Source: CAMPJM01 sp964440915 (lineage in GTDB: Bacteria > Bacteroidota > Bacteroidia > Cytophagales > Cyclobacteriaceae). From it: DNA of 51,394 nt. A model generated the notes under the pieces. The model was not told where the DNA came from, did no database searches, and saw only the letters and a list, made by a program, of their open reading frames with translations. Shown here piece after piece: positions 36,640 through 44,846 of this stretch (position 1 is its first letter; every line of letters begins with the position of its first letter). The position numbers and the translations under genes were made by a program. The stretch spans positions 1-51,394 of the forward strand of contig CAYTTV010000025.1 in NCBI GenBank assembly GCA_964440915.1, written 5' to 3'.

Positions 36640-36819
36640 ATGCGCAACATGGATCAGGACAAAAAACCATTATCAGAAAAGGAAAAAGAAGAAAAAAGGA
36701 AAAAACGAGAAAGAGAATTAGATGAACAAATTGAACAATCTTTCCCTGCTAGTGACCCGCCTTCTTATTCTAAACCGGGCAATGAAGAGGATGACGATAA
36801 AGATGAGGAAGATAAGTAG
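36640..36819 (+). CDS. Small acidic protein with conserved LDEQIEQSFPASDPPS motif (59 aa)
   Basis: This 59-residue frame (ATG 36640, TAG 36817-36819; an alternative ATG lies at 36649) is highly charged: a Lys/Glu-rich helix, then LDEQIEQSFPASDPPSYSKP, then an acidic tail. The central 'LDE-E-(S/T)FPASDPPS' motif recurs in very short uncharacterised proteins across many bacterial phyla, often near stress genes, so it is unlikely to be a chance frame. It is soluble, with no signal peptide. It lies alone between two minus-strand genes. Function unknown. Confidence 0.78.
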   Translation: MRNMDQDKKPLSEKEKEEKRKKRERELDEQIEQSFPASDPPSYSKPGNEEDDDKDEEDK

Positions 36820-36860
36820 CCGCAACTGGTTGTTTGTCACTCAAACGTGATAAACCCCTA

Positions 36861-39380
36861 TCAATCAAAGTCGAAATATTCCTCTTCATTGAGCTCTACA
36901 TCTTGCTTTTCTCTAGAGCCTTTGTTTTGGAATATTTCTTTTAGTTCTTGTCCCTCTTTCTTAATATCTCCTTTTATCTTTTCTACCACTGCTTTGGAGT
37001 CATACGCTATTTTATAATCTTCTGTAGTTCCTCTTATAGTCAGGAATAGGTTTGCGGCGCCTTTTCCATCTTCTTCAATAGCGCCGAAAGCCGCATCCCG
37101 ATCTTGCTTGCGAAAATTCCTGAGCGGCACTTTTAAATAGTAGTCGATATGCTGATCGAAAGTGTGCGTTCCTCTGATTTCGATAGTTGAAACGTTCGAT
37201 CTCACTTCCATTGCCGGAAGGTGAATGGTTTCGTTTTGAATTCTGATGATATTCCTAAGTTCTGAAAACCGTAGTTTGGCCAAACTCTCCTCTTCTACAA
37301 ATTTCGACAGTTTGTGCATAGGCTCAAAGTTGTTCAGTTCGCCATTTCGGATAGCAATGCCTACATCGGCTTTGAACAGATCTGACCTAAACCGTAGTCT
37401 TTCATCAAAGGCCATATAGGTATTTACTTCGGCAAAAATCTGCCCTTTCAAATGCTTATCCATAAGAAAGTCTTGATTGAAATTGTGGAAGACATAAAAA
37501 ATGCTGTCGATATGAATTTTGTCGAACGAGGCCTCAGTATCTACTGTAATAAAGTTTCCTTTCCTTGCATCCACAGTACTAGTCAACACCATATGGCCGC
37601 CTGCTGCATCCACCTTCACATTTGAGGCTTTGGCAACCTGATCGTTTACTTGCAACTTTCCTTTGATGTTATGACCAAAAAATCGTCGAAATTTCACATG
37701 ATCCACATCACAATTGAATGATAAGGCCAGTTTGGGAGAAATTTTAAATGAATAATACTGATCCCCTTCTACTGCCGTGTTCGTCGACTCGCTCAGGTTG
37801 CCAGTCAGCAATTCATCTATGTCTAAGAGTCGTGACTGTAAGTCAGCTTCTATGCTAATAGGTTGTTCTTCAAAGATCAGGTAAGCAATGATGTTCTTAA
37901 AAAATCCGTTTATCATGAAATCGCTACTGCCCACTTTTCCAGAAAAGTCGCTGATGGCAAGGTCTTCATTTTTAAATATGAAGCTCCCCTGAAGATCAGT
38001 AAAGGGGAGTTTTGTGCTGGCCAAGTCAAAACTTAGCTGCTTCAGTATAATCTCGCCGGAGGTTTTGGCTTTGGTTACTCCCCCTTTCTTGCGCAAGTTG
38101 TTGAGCCTGCTTTCAAAACTGATATCCAAGTCTACCAGTCCAGAGGCCTTTTGGATGCTTTCTATGGGATAAAACTCTAACATGGACCCGGCATCTATTT
38201 CTGCATCTATATCCAGTCGAACGAAGTAATCTTCAAAATTTTGGATGTATAGATTGCCTCGAAACGGCTTGTTTTCAAATGTGCCGGTTACATTTTTTAG
38301 GTCCAGCACGGCCGTGCTGAGGTCATTGGCCTTTGTGGCGTCGAATGTCCCTTCGAGTGTAACATTTTTTATTTTTCTTTTGATGTTGGGATGAAAAAAG
38401 GAGGTTTGTTGACATCCGAAGGCAATATGGAGTTTCGGAGAAGAATTGTCAGAGATCACGCCTTCTAAAGAAGAATTGAAATATACGTTGCCTTCACTCC
38501 GATATATCTTGAATTTATCATAAATGTTTTCAGGCATCAGGGACAAAATGGTTTGTATGTCCGTGTTTTTACCTTCTGTGTCTAATCGTATAAAATTTTT
38601 GTCCGCGCCATGATAAACCCCATGCACAGAAAACTCTGAATCATGTACAAACAGTGTAGAGGGTTGAATATTCAGGCTGTCATTGTTCAGGTGATAATTG
38701 AGTATAGCTTTTACACGTAAAGCCTTGTCTCTAAAAAATCTGTCTTGGTTTACCCGAATATGACGGCTTTCCATATCACCATCCACGGCGATATCGTAAA
38801 TATTATTGCTAGATGTTAGCTTGGCCGTGGCTTTGTTGGCAAACAGCACATACTCTTGATCCCGCTTTTTATCCTCGTAGGTGAACAATACATTGTCCAG
38901 CTTGATTCTTTCAAGGTTAAAGGATAAACTTTGCTTTACAGAAGATGTATCTTTTTCAAAAATACTATAGTTCACTTCACCAGAAGGCATTACCCTTAGA
39001 AAAACTTCAGCATCTTCGATGTACACTTGGTCGATGATATAATCGCCCTTAAAAAATCCGAAAATATTGAAGGCAAAAGCGATACTTTTGGCTTTTCCCA
39101 GCGACTGATCACTTTCTTCAATCCCTTCTTGGATATTTACATTCTGAAGGCTTACGGTGATATGAGGGAATTTCTCCAGTAAAGAAAAATTAATCTTTTC
39201 TACTTGAATCGGTGTCTTTACCTTTTCATTGGCTGCGTCGATGAATAGGGCAATTATTTTATCTTGATAAACATAAGTTAGCGTGCCGGCTATGGATAGC
39301 AGCATCACAATCGCTACCAAAGAGTACGCTAGGATTCGTTTAAAAAGAGGTATATATCGATACACAGGACAAAAATACAA
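36861..39380 (-). CDS. AsmA-family protein
   Basis: An 839-residue envelope protein with one N-terminal membrane helix (about 12-35), then a very long repetitive beta-strand region. The opening segment VKTPIQVEKINFSLLEKFPHITVSLQNVNI is typical of AsmA/TamB/YhdP-like proteins, which form a beta-groove bridging inner and outer membranes for phospholipid movement. The C-terminal third (IRNGELNNFEPMHKLSKFVEEESLAKLRFSELRN) is the AsmA C-terminal domain. The tail is charged (NKGSREKQDVELNEEEYFDFD). It is monocistronic. The role in lipid trafficking is inferred from the family. Confidence 0.88.
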   Translation of the reverse strand: MYFCPVYRYIPLFKRILAYSLVAIVMLLSIAGTLTYVYQDKIIALFIDAANEKVKTPIQVEKINFSLLEKFPHITVSLQNVNIQEGIEESDQSLGKAKSIAFAFNIFGFFKGDYIIDQVYIEDAEVFLRVMPSGEVNYSIFEKDTSSVKQSLSFNLERIKLDNVLFTYEDKKRDQEYVLFANKATAKLTSSNNIYDIAVDGDMESRHIRVNQDRFFRDKALRVKAILNYHLNNDSLNIQPSTLFVHDSEFSVHGVYHGADKNFIRLDTEGKNTDIQTILSLMPENIYDKFKIYRSEGNVYFNSSLEGVISDNSSPKLHIAFGCQQTSFFHPNIKRKIKNVTLEGTFDATKANDLSTAVLDLKNVTGTFENKPFRGNLYIQNFEDYFVRLDIDAEIDAGSMLEFYPIESIQKASGLVDLDISFESRLNNLRKKGGVTKAKTSGEIILKQLSFDLASTKLPFTDLQGSFIFKNEDLAISDFSGKVGSSDFMINGFFKNIIAYLIFEEQPISIEADLQSRLLDIDELLTGNLSESTNTAVEGDQYYSFKISPKLALSFNCDVDHVKFRRFFGHNIKGKLQVNDQVAKASNVKVDAAGGHMVLTSTVDARKGNFITVDTEASFDKIHIDSIFYVFHNFNQDFLMDKHLKGQIFAEVNTYMAFDERLRFRSDLFKADVGIAIRNGELNNFEPMHKLSKFVEEESLAKLRFSELRNIIRIQNETIHLPAMEVRSNVSTIEIRGTHTFDQHIDYYLKVPLRNFRKQDRDAAFGAIEEDGKGAANLFLTIRGTTEDYKIAYDSKAVVEKIKGDIKKEGQELKEIFQNKGSREKQDVELNEEEYFDFD

Positions 39381-39650
39381 ATTGTGGTGATTCCTTTTGA
39401 AATGATGTAATGATTTAAAATGAATTCATATTAAAGCCAAAAATGCTTGATAAGTTTAAAGCATACAATAGATACATATGCACATCCCATCAACGAATAT
39501 GCAACTAATACCTTGTTTTACAGGGATATTAATTATCCTGATTTTTACGCTTTATGGTGTTTACAGGCCTTAAAGCCAAGTAAGGGTCTTGCAGGATTCT
39601 TGCAGCTACCTGAAAATGGAGCTATTTTTTTACTTTTATTCTACAAAGTA

Positions 39651-39681
39651 TTTGTAATAATCATTTTGGTTTATACCTTTG
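39651..39681 (+). promoter_or_regulatory. Bacteroidota-type promoter of tRNA-Val
   Basis: TTTG (39651-39654), a 19-bp spacer and TACCTTTG (39674-39681) match the Bacteroidota housekeeping consensus TTTG-N19-21-TAnnTTTG in every fixed base. Transcription would begin near 39688, leaving a short leader before the tRNA at 39715. Confidence 0.82.
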
Positions 39682-39714
39682 CAATCCCAAACGGGGACAA
39701 TTATAAAGTTTAAT

Positions 39715-39789
39715 GGGATCTTAGCTCAGTTGGTTCAGAGCACCTGCCTTACAAGCAGGGGGTCGCTGGTTCGAATCCAGCAGGTCCCA
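39715..39789 (+). tRNA. tRNA-Val (anticodon TAC)
   Basis: A 75-nt cloverleaf. The acceptor arm GGGATCT pairs with AGGTCCC (one G-T), followed by discriminator A. The D arm is CTCAGTTGGTTCAGAG. The anticodon stem is CCTGC/GCAGG with loop CTTACAA, giving anticodon TAC (39750-39752), valine. The T arm is CTGGTTCGAATCCAG. CCA is not encoded. A perfect promoter lies upstream and an intrinsic terminator downstream, so it is a single-gene transcription unit. Confidence 0.97.
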
Positions 39790-39801
39790 CTTTCAAAAAT
39801 T

Positions 39802-39840
39802 AAGCCTGATAAGCCATAACACGCTTCTCAGGCTTTTTTT
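39802..39840 (+). terminator. Intrinsic terminator of tRNA-Val
   Basis: AAGCCTGA (39802-39809) and TCAGGCTT (39828-39835) form a perfect 8-bp stem followed by a run of T (to 39840), 12 bp after the tRNA end. Confidence 0.9.
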
Positions 39841-40204
39841 ATTGCCCAAAAAATCAAATAAAATTGCGATGGCGCTGCCGGACTTATAAGTTTAACATTG
39901 CTATTTTGGATCTATTGCTATAAAAAACAATAATTTAACAATCTTTATAATTTGCATTATGCATTTCAGTACTTGGTAAGCGGGCCAGCAATTCTGTTTG
40001 AATTGATGAAGGTTTCTGCAACCAGAAAGCCTTCTTCTTGAGAATTACTTTTTCCTAAATTTAGTGTCATATCTTGCGTTGATTTATATGCAACCATCAT
40101 CAAAGCAAATAAGTCAATAAATAATGTTTTTTCCTTATAGCTAGAGTTTCCATAGTTTAAAGAAGAGACGATGGTTGAGTGGATCTTTAGAAACTACTTA
40201 TAAC
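39841..40204. other. Gene-free stretch of about 360 bp
   Basis: AT-rich sequence between the tRNA terminator and the ftsY terminator. Only very short frames are present, with no repeat or RNA structure that I can support. Confidence 0.5.
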
Positions 40205-40234
40205 AAAAAAACCACAGTCCAAAAGACTGCGGTT
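40205..40234 (-). terminator. Intrinsic terminator of ftsY operon
   Basis: On the minus strand AACCGCAGTC and GACTGTGGTT form a 10-bp stem (one G-U) with loop TTTTG, followed by a T-run (A-run at 40205-40211 on +). It lies about 30 bp after the ftsY stop. Confidence 0.88.
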
Positions 40235-40262
40235 GAATGTTGTTAGAAACCAGTTGTTTTCT

Positions 40263-41213
40263 TTATTTGCTGAATAGAGAATCGACAAATGCCTGCTTGT
40301 TGAATACCTGAAGGTCTTCTACCTTTTCTCCCACCCCAATATATTTAACAGGTATTTTGAACTGGTCGGATATGCCGATCACCACGCCACCTTTGGCTGT
40401 GCCGTCCAGTTTGGTAATGGCCAGGGCAGTGACTTCCGTGGCTTTGGTGAATTCCCGAGCCTGTACAAAAGCATTTTGGCCGGTGCTGCCATCCAGCACC
40501 AGGAGCACTTCATGGGGAGCTTCTGGAATGAATTTTTGCATCACACGTTTTATTTTAGTGAGCTCATTCATTAAATTTACCTTGGTGTGCAATCTTCCAG
40601 CAGTGTCTATAATGACAATATCAGCTTTTTTGTCTACGCCCTCTTTCACAGCATCAAAGGCCACAGAAGCAGGGTCAGTGTTCATTCCATGAGAAACTAC
40701 CGGAACACCTACACGGTCGCCCCAAAGGATGAGCTGATCAACCGCTGCGGCACGAAAGGTATCTGCTGCGCCTAAGATCACATGTTTTCCCTTATTTTTG
40801 AATTGGGCAGCCAGTTTTCCTATGGTGGTTGTTTTGCCTACGCCGTTTACGCCTACAACCATGATGACATGTGGCCTATGCGGTGGTACGTCAAAGTCCT
40901 GTAAGTCTTCGGTATTATTCTCTGAGAGGAGGCCAGCAATTTCTTCTTTTAATATCCTGTCCAGTTCTTCGGTGCCGAGGTATTTGTCTTTAGCCACGCG
41001 CTGCTCTATCCTTTCGATTATCTTTAAAGTAGTGTCTACCCCTACATCGGATGTGATGAGTATCTCTTCCAGCTCGTCCAAAACTTCATCATCCACTTTG
41101 GATTTGCCCACTACTGCTTTTCCTAACTTGGAGAAAAAGTTGTTCTTGCTCTTTTCAAGACCTTTGTCGAGAGAGGCCTTTTTGTCTTTTGACAAAAAAC
41201 CGAATAGGCTCAT
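40263..41213 (-). CDS. ftsY: Signal recognition particle receptor FtsY
   Basis: A 316-residue SRP GTPase that docks ribosome-SRP complexes at the membrane. It has an N domain (about 1-105) and a G domain with G1 GVNGVGKTTT (121-130), ADTFRAAAVDQL, G3 DTAGRLH, G4 TKLDG and the closing GGVVIGISDQFKIPVKYIGVGEKVEDLQVF. It lacks the long acidic A domain found in E. coli FtsY, as is usual in this phylum. It is the last gene of the rpmB-rpmG-DUF4295-ftsY cluster, but is preceded by its own spacing and a terminator at 41282-41306, so it may also have its own promoter. Confidence 0.95.
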   Translation of the reverse strand: MSLFGFLSKDKKASLDKGLEKSKNNFFSKLGKAVVGKSKVDDEVLDELEEILITSDVGVDTTLKIIERIEQRVAKDKYLGTEELDRILKEEIAGLLSENNTEDLQDFDVPPHRPHVIMVVGVNGVGKTTTIGKLAAQFKNKGKHVILGAADTFRAAAVDQLILWGDRVGVPVVSHGMNTDPASVAFDAVKEGVDKKADIVIIDTAGRLHTKVNLMNELTKIKRVMQKFIPEAPHEVLLVLDGSTGQNAFVQAREFTKATEVTALAITKLDGTAKGGVVIGISDQFKIPVKYIGVGEKVEDLQVFNKQAFVDSLFSK

Positions 41214-41281
41214 GGCTAAAATTATTTAAAAAATAAAAGACTTATCACTACCCATAGGATACATGTGTGCACCAATATAAC

Positions 41282-41306
41282 AAAAAAGTCCCATAGTAGG
41301 GACTTT
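41282..41306 (-). terminator. Intrinsic terminator after rpmB-rpmG-DUF4295
   Basis: AAAGTCCC (41285-41292) and GGGACTTT (41299-41306) form a perfect 8-bp stem with a 6-nt loop. On the minus strand it is followed by a T-run (A-run 41282-41287 on +). It would stop transcripts from the ribosomal-protein genes before ftsY. Confidence 0.85.
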
Positions 41307-41331
41307 AATATTGATAAGGCGCTGATGTCAG

Positions 41332-41490
41332 TTATTTGTTGGAAGATAGTGCGCTCTGTACTTGGTCTACTGGCACCATTTCCTCTTTAAAGGTATAAGC
41401 ACCGGTTTTTTCCGACTTTATCGCTTTTACTATCTTGGCGTAGTTTCTGCCACCTTCTTTTCTTAGAGTTGCAACTGCTTTCTTAGCCAT
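41332..41490 (-). CDS. DUF4295 small basic protein (52 aa)
   Basis: An ATG-initiated frame of 52 residues, MAKKAVATLRKEGGRNYAKI and onward, ending EEMVPVDQVQSALSSNK, with the middle KSEKTGAYTFKEEMV. The family (DUF4295) is restricted to Bacteroidota and is almost always found directly downstream of rpmG, as here (2 bp gap). It is probably ribosome-associated, judging by its basic N-terminus and genomic position. That role is inference. Confidence 0.9.
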   Translation of the reverse strand: MAKKAVATLRKEGGRNYAKIVKAIKSEKTGAYTFKEEMVPVDQVQSALSSNK

Positions 41491-41492
41491 GA

Positions 41493-41675
41493 TTATTTAA
41501 TTTCTTTGTGAATAGTGTATTTATTCAGAATAGGGTTGAATTTCTTCAGCTCCAATCTTTCTGTAGTATTCTTTCTGTTTTTAGTGGTCACGTACCTAGA
41601 GGTTCCAGGCTGACCGCTTTCCTTATGTTCGGTACATTCCAATATTACCTGAACTCTATTGCCTTTTTTTGCCAT
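41493..41675 (-). CDS. rpmG: Ribosomal protein bL33
   Basis: A 60-residue large-subunit protein. MAKKGNRVQVILECTEHKES and RYVTTKNRKNTTERLELKK are the bL33 signature. There is only one cysteine (in ILECTEH) and no CxxC pairs, so it is the zinc-independent C-minus form. It sits 42 bp after rpmB and 2 bp before the DUF4295 gene. Confidence 0.97.
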   Translation of the reverse strand: MAKKGNRVQVILECTEHKESGQPGTSRYVTTKNRKNTTERLELKKFNPILNKYTIHKEIK

Positions 41676-41717
41676 TGGTGTAAATGCTTTATATTATTAT
41701 GCAGGTCTCCCTAGTTG

Positions 41718-41954
41718 TTATGCAAGGATGCCTTTCTCTTTTGCTTTTTTTATAACAGCTGTAATGCCATTTTTATTGATGGTCCTGATTGCTGAAGTCG
41801 AAACTTTCAATGTCACCCACCTGTCTTCATCCGGAAGATAGAATTTCTTCTTTTGCAAATTGGGGTAAAACTTGCGCTTCGTCTTATTATTTGCATGAGA
41901 AACACTATTGCCTACGCGAGGTCTTTTCCCTGTTATCTGACAAACTCTAGCCAT
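41718..41954 (-). CDS. rpmB: Ribosomal protein bL28
   Basis: A 78-residue large-subunit protein with the bL28 pattern MARVCQITGKRPRVGNSVSH, NNKTKRKFYPNLQKKKFYLP and a C-terminal VSTSAIRTINKNGITAVIKKA. It lacks the zinc-binding cysteines of some L28 forms, except C5. It is the first gene of the rpmB-rpmG-DUF4295(-ftsY) cluster that is conserved in Bacteroidota. Confidence 0.97.
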   Translation of the reverse strand: MARVCQITGKRPRVGNSVSHANNKTKRKFYPNLQKKKFYLPDEDRWVTLKVSTSAIRTINKNGITAVIKKAKEKGILA

Positions 41955-42033
41955 GATCTATACTGTTCTGCTCTATGTTAAGAAAATTAGTCTGCAAATA
42001 TCGAAAAATTAATTCACAATCTCAAATAGTTTT

Positions 42034-42192
42034 TTACTTTTCCCTAGGTTTAGTGTCTTCCTTTGAATATCCATAGGGGCAATGCTTGCAACCATTTTTG
42101 CAGCAGTAGCCCCTTTTTCGATGAAAAGCCGCTGTGAAGACCATTAGGCCGTTTTCGTTAAAATAATAATCCTCTTCACTCAATGGTTGCAT
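42034..42192 (-). CDS. DUF5522 small cysteine-rich protein
   Basis: A 52-residue protein (MQPLSEEDYYFNENGLMVFT and onward) with the core RGYCCKNGCKHCPYGY. Its five cysteines/histidine could hold a metal, and this is the DUF5522 signature. The frame extends to a TTG at 42258, but that codon lies inside a perfect -7 promoter element read on the minus strand (TAATTTTG, 42263-42256). I therefore prefer ATG 42192, which gives the usual family length. It is divergent from rocD. Function unknown. Confidence 0.82.
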   Translation of the reverse strand: MQPLSEEDYYFNENGLMVFTAAFHRKRGYCCKNGCKHCPYGYSKEDTKPREK

Positions 42193-42255
42193 GCTTGATT
42201 TTCCCTTTGTGGCTTCATTCACAATAGCCCGATTTTTCTTAACTTTGATCTGTTG

Positions 42256-42263
42256 CAAAATTA
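42256..42263 (-). promoter_or_regulatory. -7 promoter element (TAATTTTG) for the DUF5522 gene
   Basis: Read on the minus strand, TAATTTTG matches TAnnTTTG exactly and would start transcription near 42249, about 57 nt before ATG 42192. No clear -33 TTTG was identified. Confidence 0.45.
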
Positions 42264-42284
42264 GCGATAGTACAGAGAATTAAA

Positions 42285-42292
42285 AAGGAGGG
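42285..42292 (+). promoter_or_regulatory. Strong Shine-Dalgarno-like sequence before rocD
   Basis: AAGGAGGG ends 4 bp before the ATG at 42297. Bacteroidota genes rarely carry Shine-Dalgarno sequences, and other genes in this window lack them, so this site is unusual and supports the chosen rocD start. Confidence 0.6.
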
Positions 42293-42296
42293 AGCC

Positions 42297-43532
42297 ATGC
42301 CAAGACTGATCATATCTACTCAAGAAGCCATAGGTCTCGAAGATCAGTATGGCGCACACAATTACCATCCTTTGCCGGTGGTGCTAGCCCGTGGAGAAGG
42401 GGTTTTTGTTTGGGATGTGGAAGGTAAACAATACTTCGATTTTCTATCGGCCTACTCTGCGGTGAACCAAGGACATTGCCATCCTAAGATTTTGGCTACG
42501 CTGCAGGAGCAGGCTTCTCGCCTCACGCTTACATCCCGTGCCTTCTATAATGATGTGCTGGGCCTGTATGATCAATATGTGACAGCATACTTCGGCTACG
42601 AAAAGGTGTTGCCTATGAACACTGGGGCTGAGGCTGTAGAAACCGCATTGAAGTTAGCGCGAAAATGGGGATATGAGAGAAAAGGGATAAAAGAGAACAG
42701 CGGGAAAATTGTGGTAGCTGAAAACAATTTTCATGGCAGGACTACCACCATCATTTCGTTTTCTAGTGATCCTGACGCCAAAAGAAACTTTGGCCCTTAT
42801 ACACCAGGTTTTATAAAAATACCTTATGACGATCCTCTGGCCTTAGAAAAGGTGTTACGAGAAGAAAAGGATATCGTAGGTTTTCTGATAGAGCCTATTC
42901 AAGGAGAGGCGGGTGTTGTAGTGCCTTTGGATGGCTACCTTAAAAAATGTCATGCACTTTGTAAAGCGCATAATGTCTTGCTGATTGCCGATGAAATACA
43001 AACAGGCATTGGTAGGACGGGCCGGTTGCTTGCTTGCGAGTATGAAGATGTGAGAGCCGATATTCTTATATTAGGTAAGGCTTTGTCAGGAGGGTTTTAT
43101 CCTGCATCGGCAGTTTTGGCCGACAATAGCATTATGGAAGTAATACGACCGGGGCAGCATGGCTCTACCTTCGGAGGTAATCCGCTGGCATGTGCCGTAG
43201 TGATGTCGGCACTGGAAGTAGTGAAGGAGGAAAAGCTGGCCGAGAATGCAGAGCGGTTAGGCCATATTTTCCGAGAACGGATGGAAGGGCTTACAAATAG
43301 CCCGTGGGTAAAATCTGTGAGAGGGAAAGGCCTTTTGAATGCCATAATCATTAATGATTCCCCTGAAAGTACAACAGCTTGGAATATTTGCATAGGCTTA
43401 ATGCAGAATGGCCTTTTGGCAAAACCGACACATGGCAACATCATCCGTTTTGCACCGCCGTTGGTAATGACCGAAGTACAACTGCACCAATGCTGCGACA
43501 TTATAGAAGATACTGTCATTAACTTCAAATAA
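42297..43532 (+). CDS. rocD: Ornithine--oxo-acid aminotransferase RocD
   Basis: A class-III PLP aminotransferase (411 residues) that converts ornithine and 2-oxoglutarate to glutamate semialdehyde and glutamate, linking arginine breakdown to proline synthesis. AIGLEDQYGAHNYHPLPVVL and FDFLSAYSAVNQGHCHP are ornithine-aminotransferase hallmarks. The PLP lysine is K261 (LGKALSGG), preceded by LLIADEIQTGIGRTG. A good ribosome-binding site precedes the ATG. It leads the rocD-DUF4870-hemB operon: its stop is directly followed by the next ATG. Confidence 0.95.
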   Translation: MPRLIISTQEAIGLEDQYGAHNYHPLPVVLARGEGVFVWDVEGKQYFDFLSAYSAVNQGHCHPKILATLQEQASRLTLTSRAFYNDVLGLYDQYVTAYFGYEKVLPMNTGAEAVETALKLARKWGYERKGIKENSGKIVVAENNFHGRTTTIISFSSDPDAKRNFGPYTPGFIKIPYDDPLALEKVLREEKDIVGFLIEPIQGEAGVVVPLDGYLKKCHALCKAHNVLLIADEIQTGIGRTGRLLACEYEDVRADILILGKALSGGFYPASAVLADNSIMEVIRPGQHGSTFGGNPLACAVVMSALEVVKEEKLAENAERLGHIFRERMEGLTNSPWVKSVRGKGLLNAIIINDSPESTTAWNICIGLMQNGLLAKPTHGNIIRFAPPLVMTEVQLHQCCDIIEDTVINFK

Positions 43533-43874
43533 ATGAATGAATTATCAGAAAAACAGTGGATGCTCATGAGCCATGTGGGGACACTGATCGGCTATGCGGT
43601 ACCTTTCGGCCATATCATTGTACCGCTTGTTATCTATACCATGAAAACGGAATCTCCCATGGTACGCGAGCACAGCAGGAGATCGCTCAACTTTCAGTTG
43701 TCCATTACCCTATATATATTCATCGCATTCGTATTGATGCTCGTATTTGTGGGATTTCTGATTATTGGAGCCGTGGCCATATTACAGTTGGTTTGTGTGG
43801 TTATAGCCACTATTAAGGCCGACAGAAATGAGATGTACCATTATCCTATGACCATAGAATTTGTAAAAGCATAA
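43533..43874 (+). CDS. DUF4870 membrane protein
   Basis: A 113-residue protein beginning MNELSEKQWMLMSHVGTLIG, with the DUF4870 pattern: a first hydrophobic helix, then PLVIYTMKTESPMVREHSRRSLNFQ, then two closely spaced membrane helices (about 55-90). The family is often called 'Tic20-like' and has no proven role. Its ATG follows the rocD stop with no gap, and hemB starts 3 bp after its own stop, so it is co-translated with both neighbours. The reason for the pairing is unclear. Confidence 0.9.
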   Translation: MNELSEKQWMLMSHVGTLIGYAVPFGHIIVPLVIYTMKTESPMVREHSRRSLNFQLSITLYIFIAFVLMLVFVGFLIIGAVAILQLVCVVIATIKADRNEMYHYPMTIEFVKA

Positions 43875-43877
43875 ATT

Positions 43878-44846
43878 ATGTTAAGAAGACCAAGAAGAAA
43901 CAGAAGAACCGAGGCGATCAGAAACTTAGTGGAAGAAACTACAGTCAATATTAATGATCTCATATTCCCTTTATTCGTGATTTCTGGCAAGGGAAGGCAG
44001 GAAGAAGTGCCGTCAATGCCTGGCATGTTCCGGCGCTCTATTGACCTCCTGCTCAAAGAGATTGAAGAATGTTTAAACCTAGGCATCAAAGCATTTGACT
44101 TGTTTCCAGCTTTGGAAGACAACCTCAAAGACAAATATGCTAGCCAGAGCTATAATCCTGAAAACTTTTATTTAAAAGCAATCCACGAAGTAAAGACGCA
44201 ATTCCCCGAAGCTTGTGTGATGACAGACGTGGCTATGGATCCTTATAGCAGCGATGGGCATGATGGTATTGTAGAGAAAGGCAAGATATTGAATGATGAA
44301 ACCCTTGAGGTACTCGGGAAAATGGCAGTGGCTCAAGCAAAAGCTGGAGCCGATATTATAGGCCCTTCTGATATGATGGACGGAAGGGTGCAATTTATTC
44401 GCAAAGCATTGGATGACGCGGGCTTCCAACAGATTGCTATCATGTCGTACACGGCAAAATATGCGAGTGCATTTTATGGCCCTTTTAGGGATGCCCTCAA
44501 CTCGGCACCCAAAAGTGGCGATAAGAAAACCTATCAGATGAATCCTGCTAATAGCCGAGAAGCCTTGATAGAAGCCGAACTGGATATTCAAGAAGGGGCA
44601 GATTTCCTGATGGTAAAACCCGCTTTGGCCTATCTCGATGTAATAAAGCTGTTGAAAGATAACTGTGCTTTGCCCATCGTCGCTTATAACGTAAGCGGAG
44701 AGTATGCCATGGTAAAGGCTGCTGCTGAAAGAGGTTGGCTAGAGAATGACCGGGCCATGATGGAGGTGTTGACAAGCATAAAACGTGCAGGGGCAGATAT
44801 TATTCTTACATACTTTGCCAAGGAGTTTGCTATGTTGGTAAAGTGA
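43878..44846 (+). CDS. hemB: Porphobilinogen synthase (delta-aminolevulinate dehydratase)
   Basis: A 322-residue TIM-barrel enzyme that condenses two 5-aminolevulinates to porphobilinogen in heme synthesis. The two Schiff-base lysines are K194 (SYTAKYASAFYGPF) and K247 (DFLMVKPALAYLD). The zinc-site region reads TDVAMDPYSSDGHDGI, where zinc enzymes have cysteines, so this is the metal-site variant that lacks the Cys triad (Mg/K-dependent type). It is the last gene of the rocD-DUF4870-hemB operon. Confidence 0.96.
   Translation: MLRRPRRNRRTEAIRNLVEETTVNINDLIFPLFVISGKGRQEEVPSMPGMFRRSIDLLLKEIEECLNLGIKAFDLFPALEDNLKDKYASQSYNPENFYLKAIHEVKTQFPEACVMTDVAMDPYSSDGHDGIVEKGKILNDETLEVLGKMAVAQAKAGADIIGPSDMMDGRVQFIRKALDDAGFQQIAIMSYTAKYASAFYGPFRDALNSAPKSGDKKTYQMNPANSREALIEAELDIQEGADFLMVKPALAYLDVIKLLKDNCALPIVAYNVSGEYAMVKAAAERGWLENDRAMMEVLTSIKRAGADIILTYFAKEFAMLVK

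Noticed and set aside
39447..39713. 88-aa plus-strand frame upstream of tRNA-Val
   Set aside because: It runs through the perfect tRNA promoter, has no recognisable domain and has poor coding character.
39715..39789. tRNA as an integration (att) site
   Set aside because: No duplicated tRNA 3' end or integrase gene occurs in the window.
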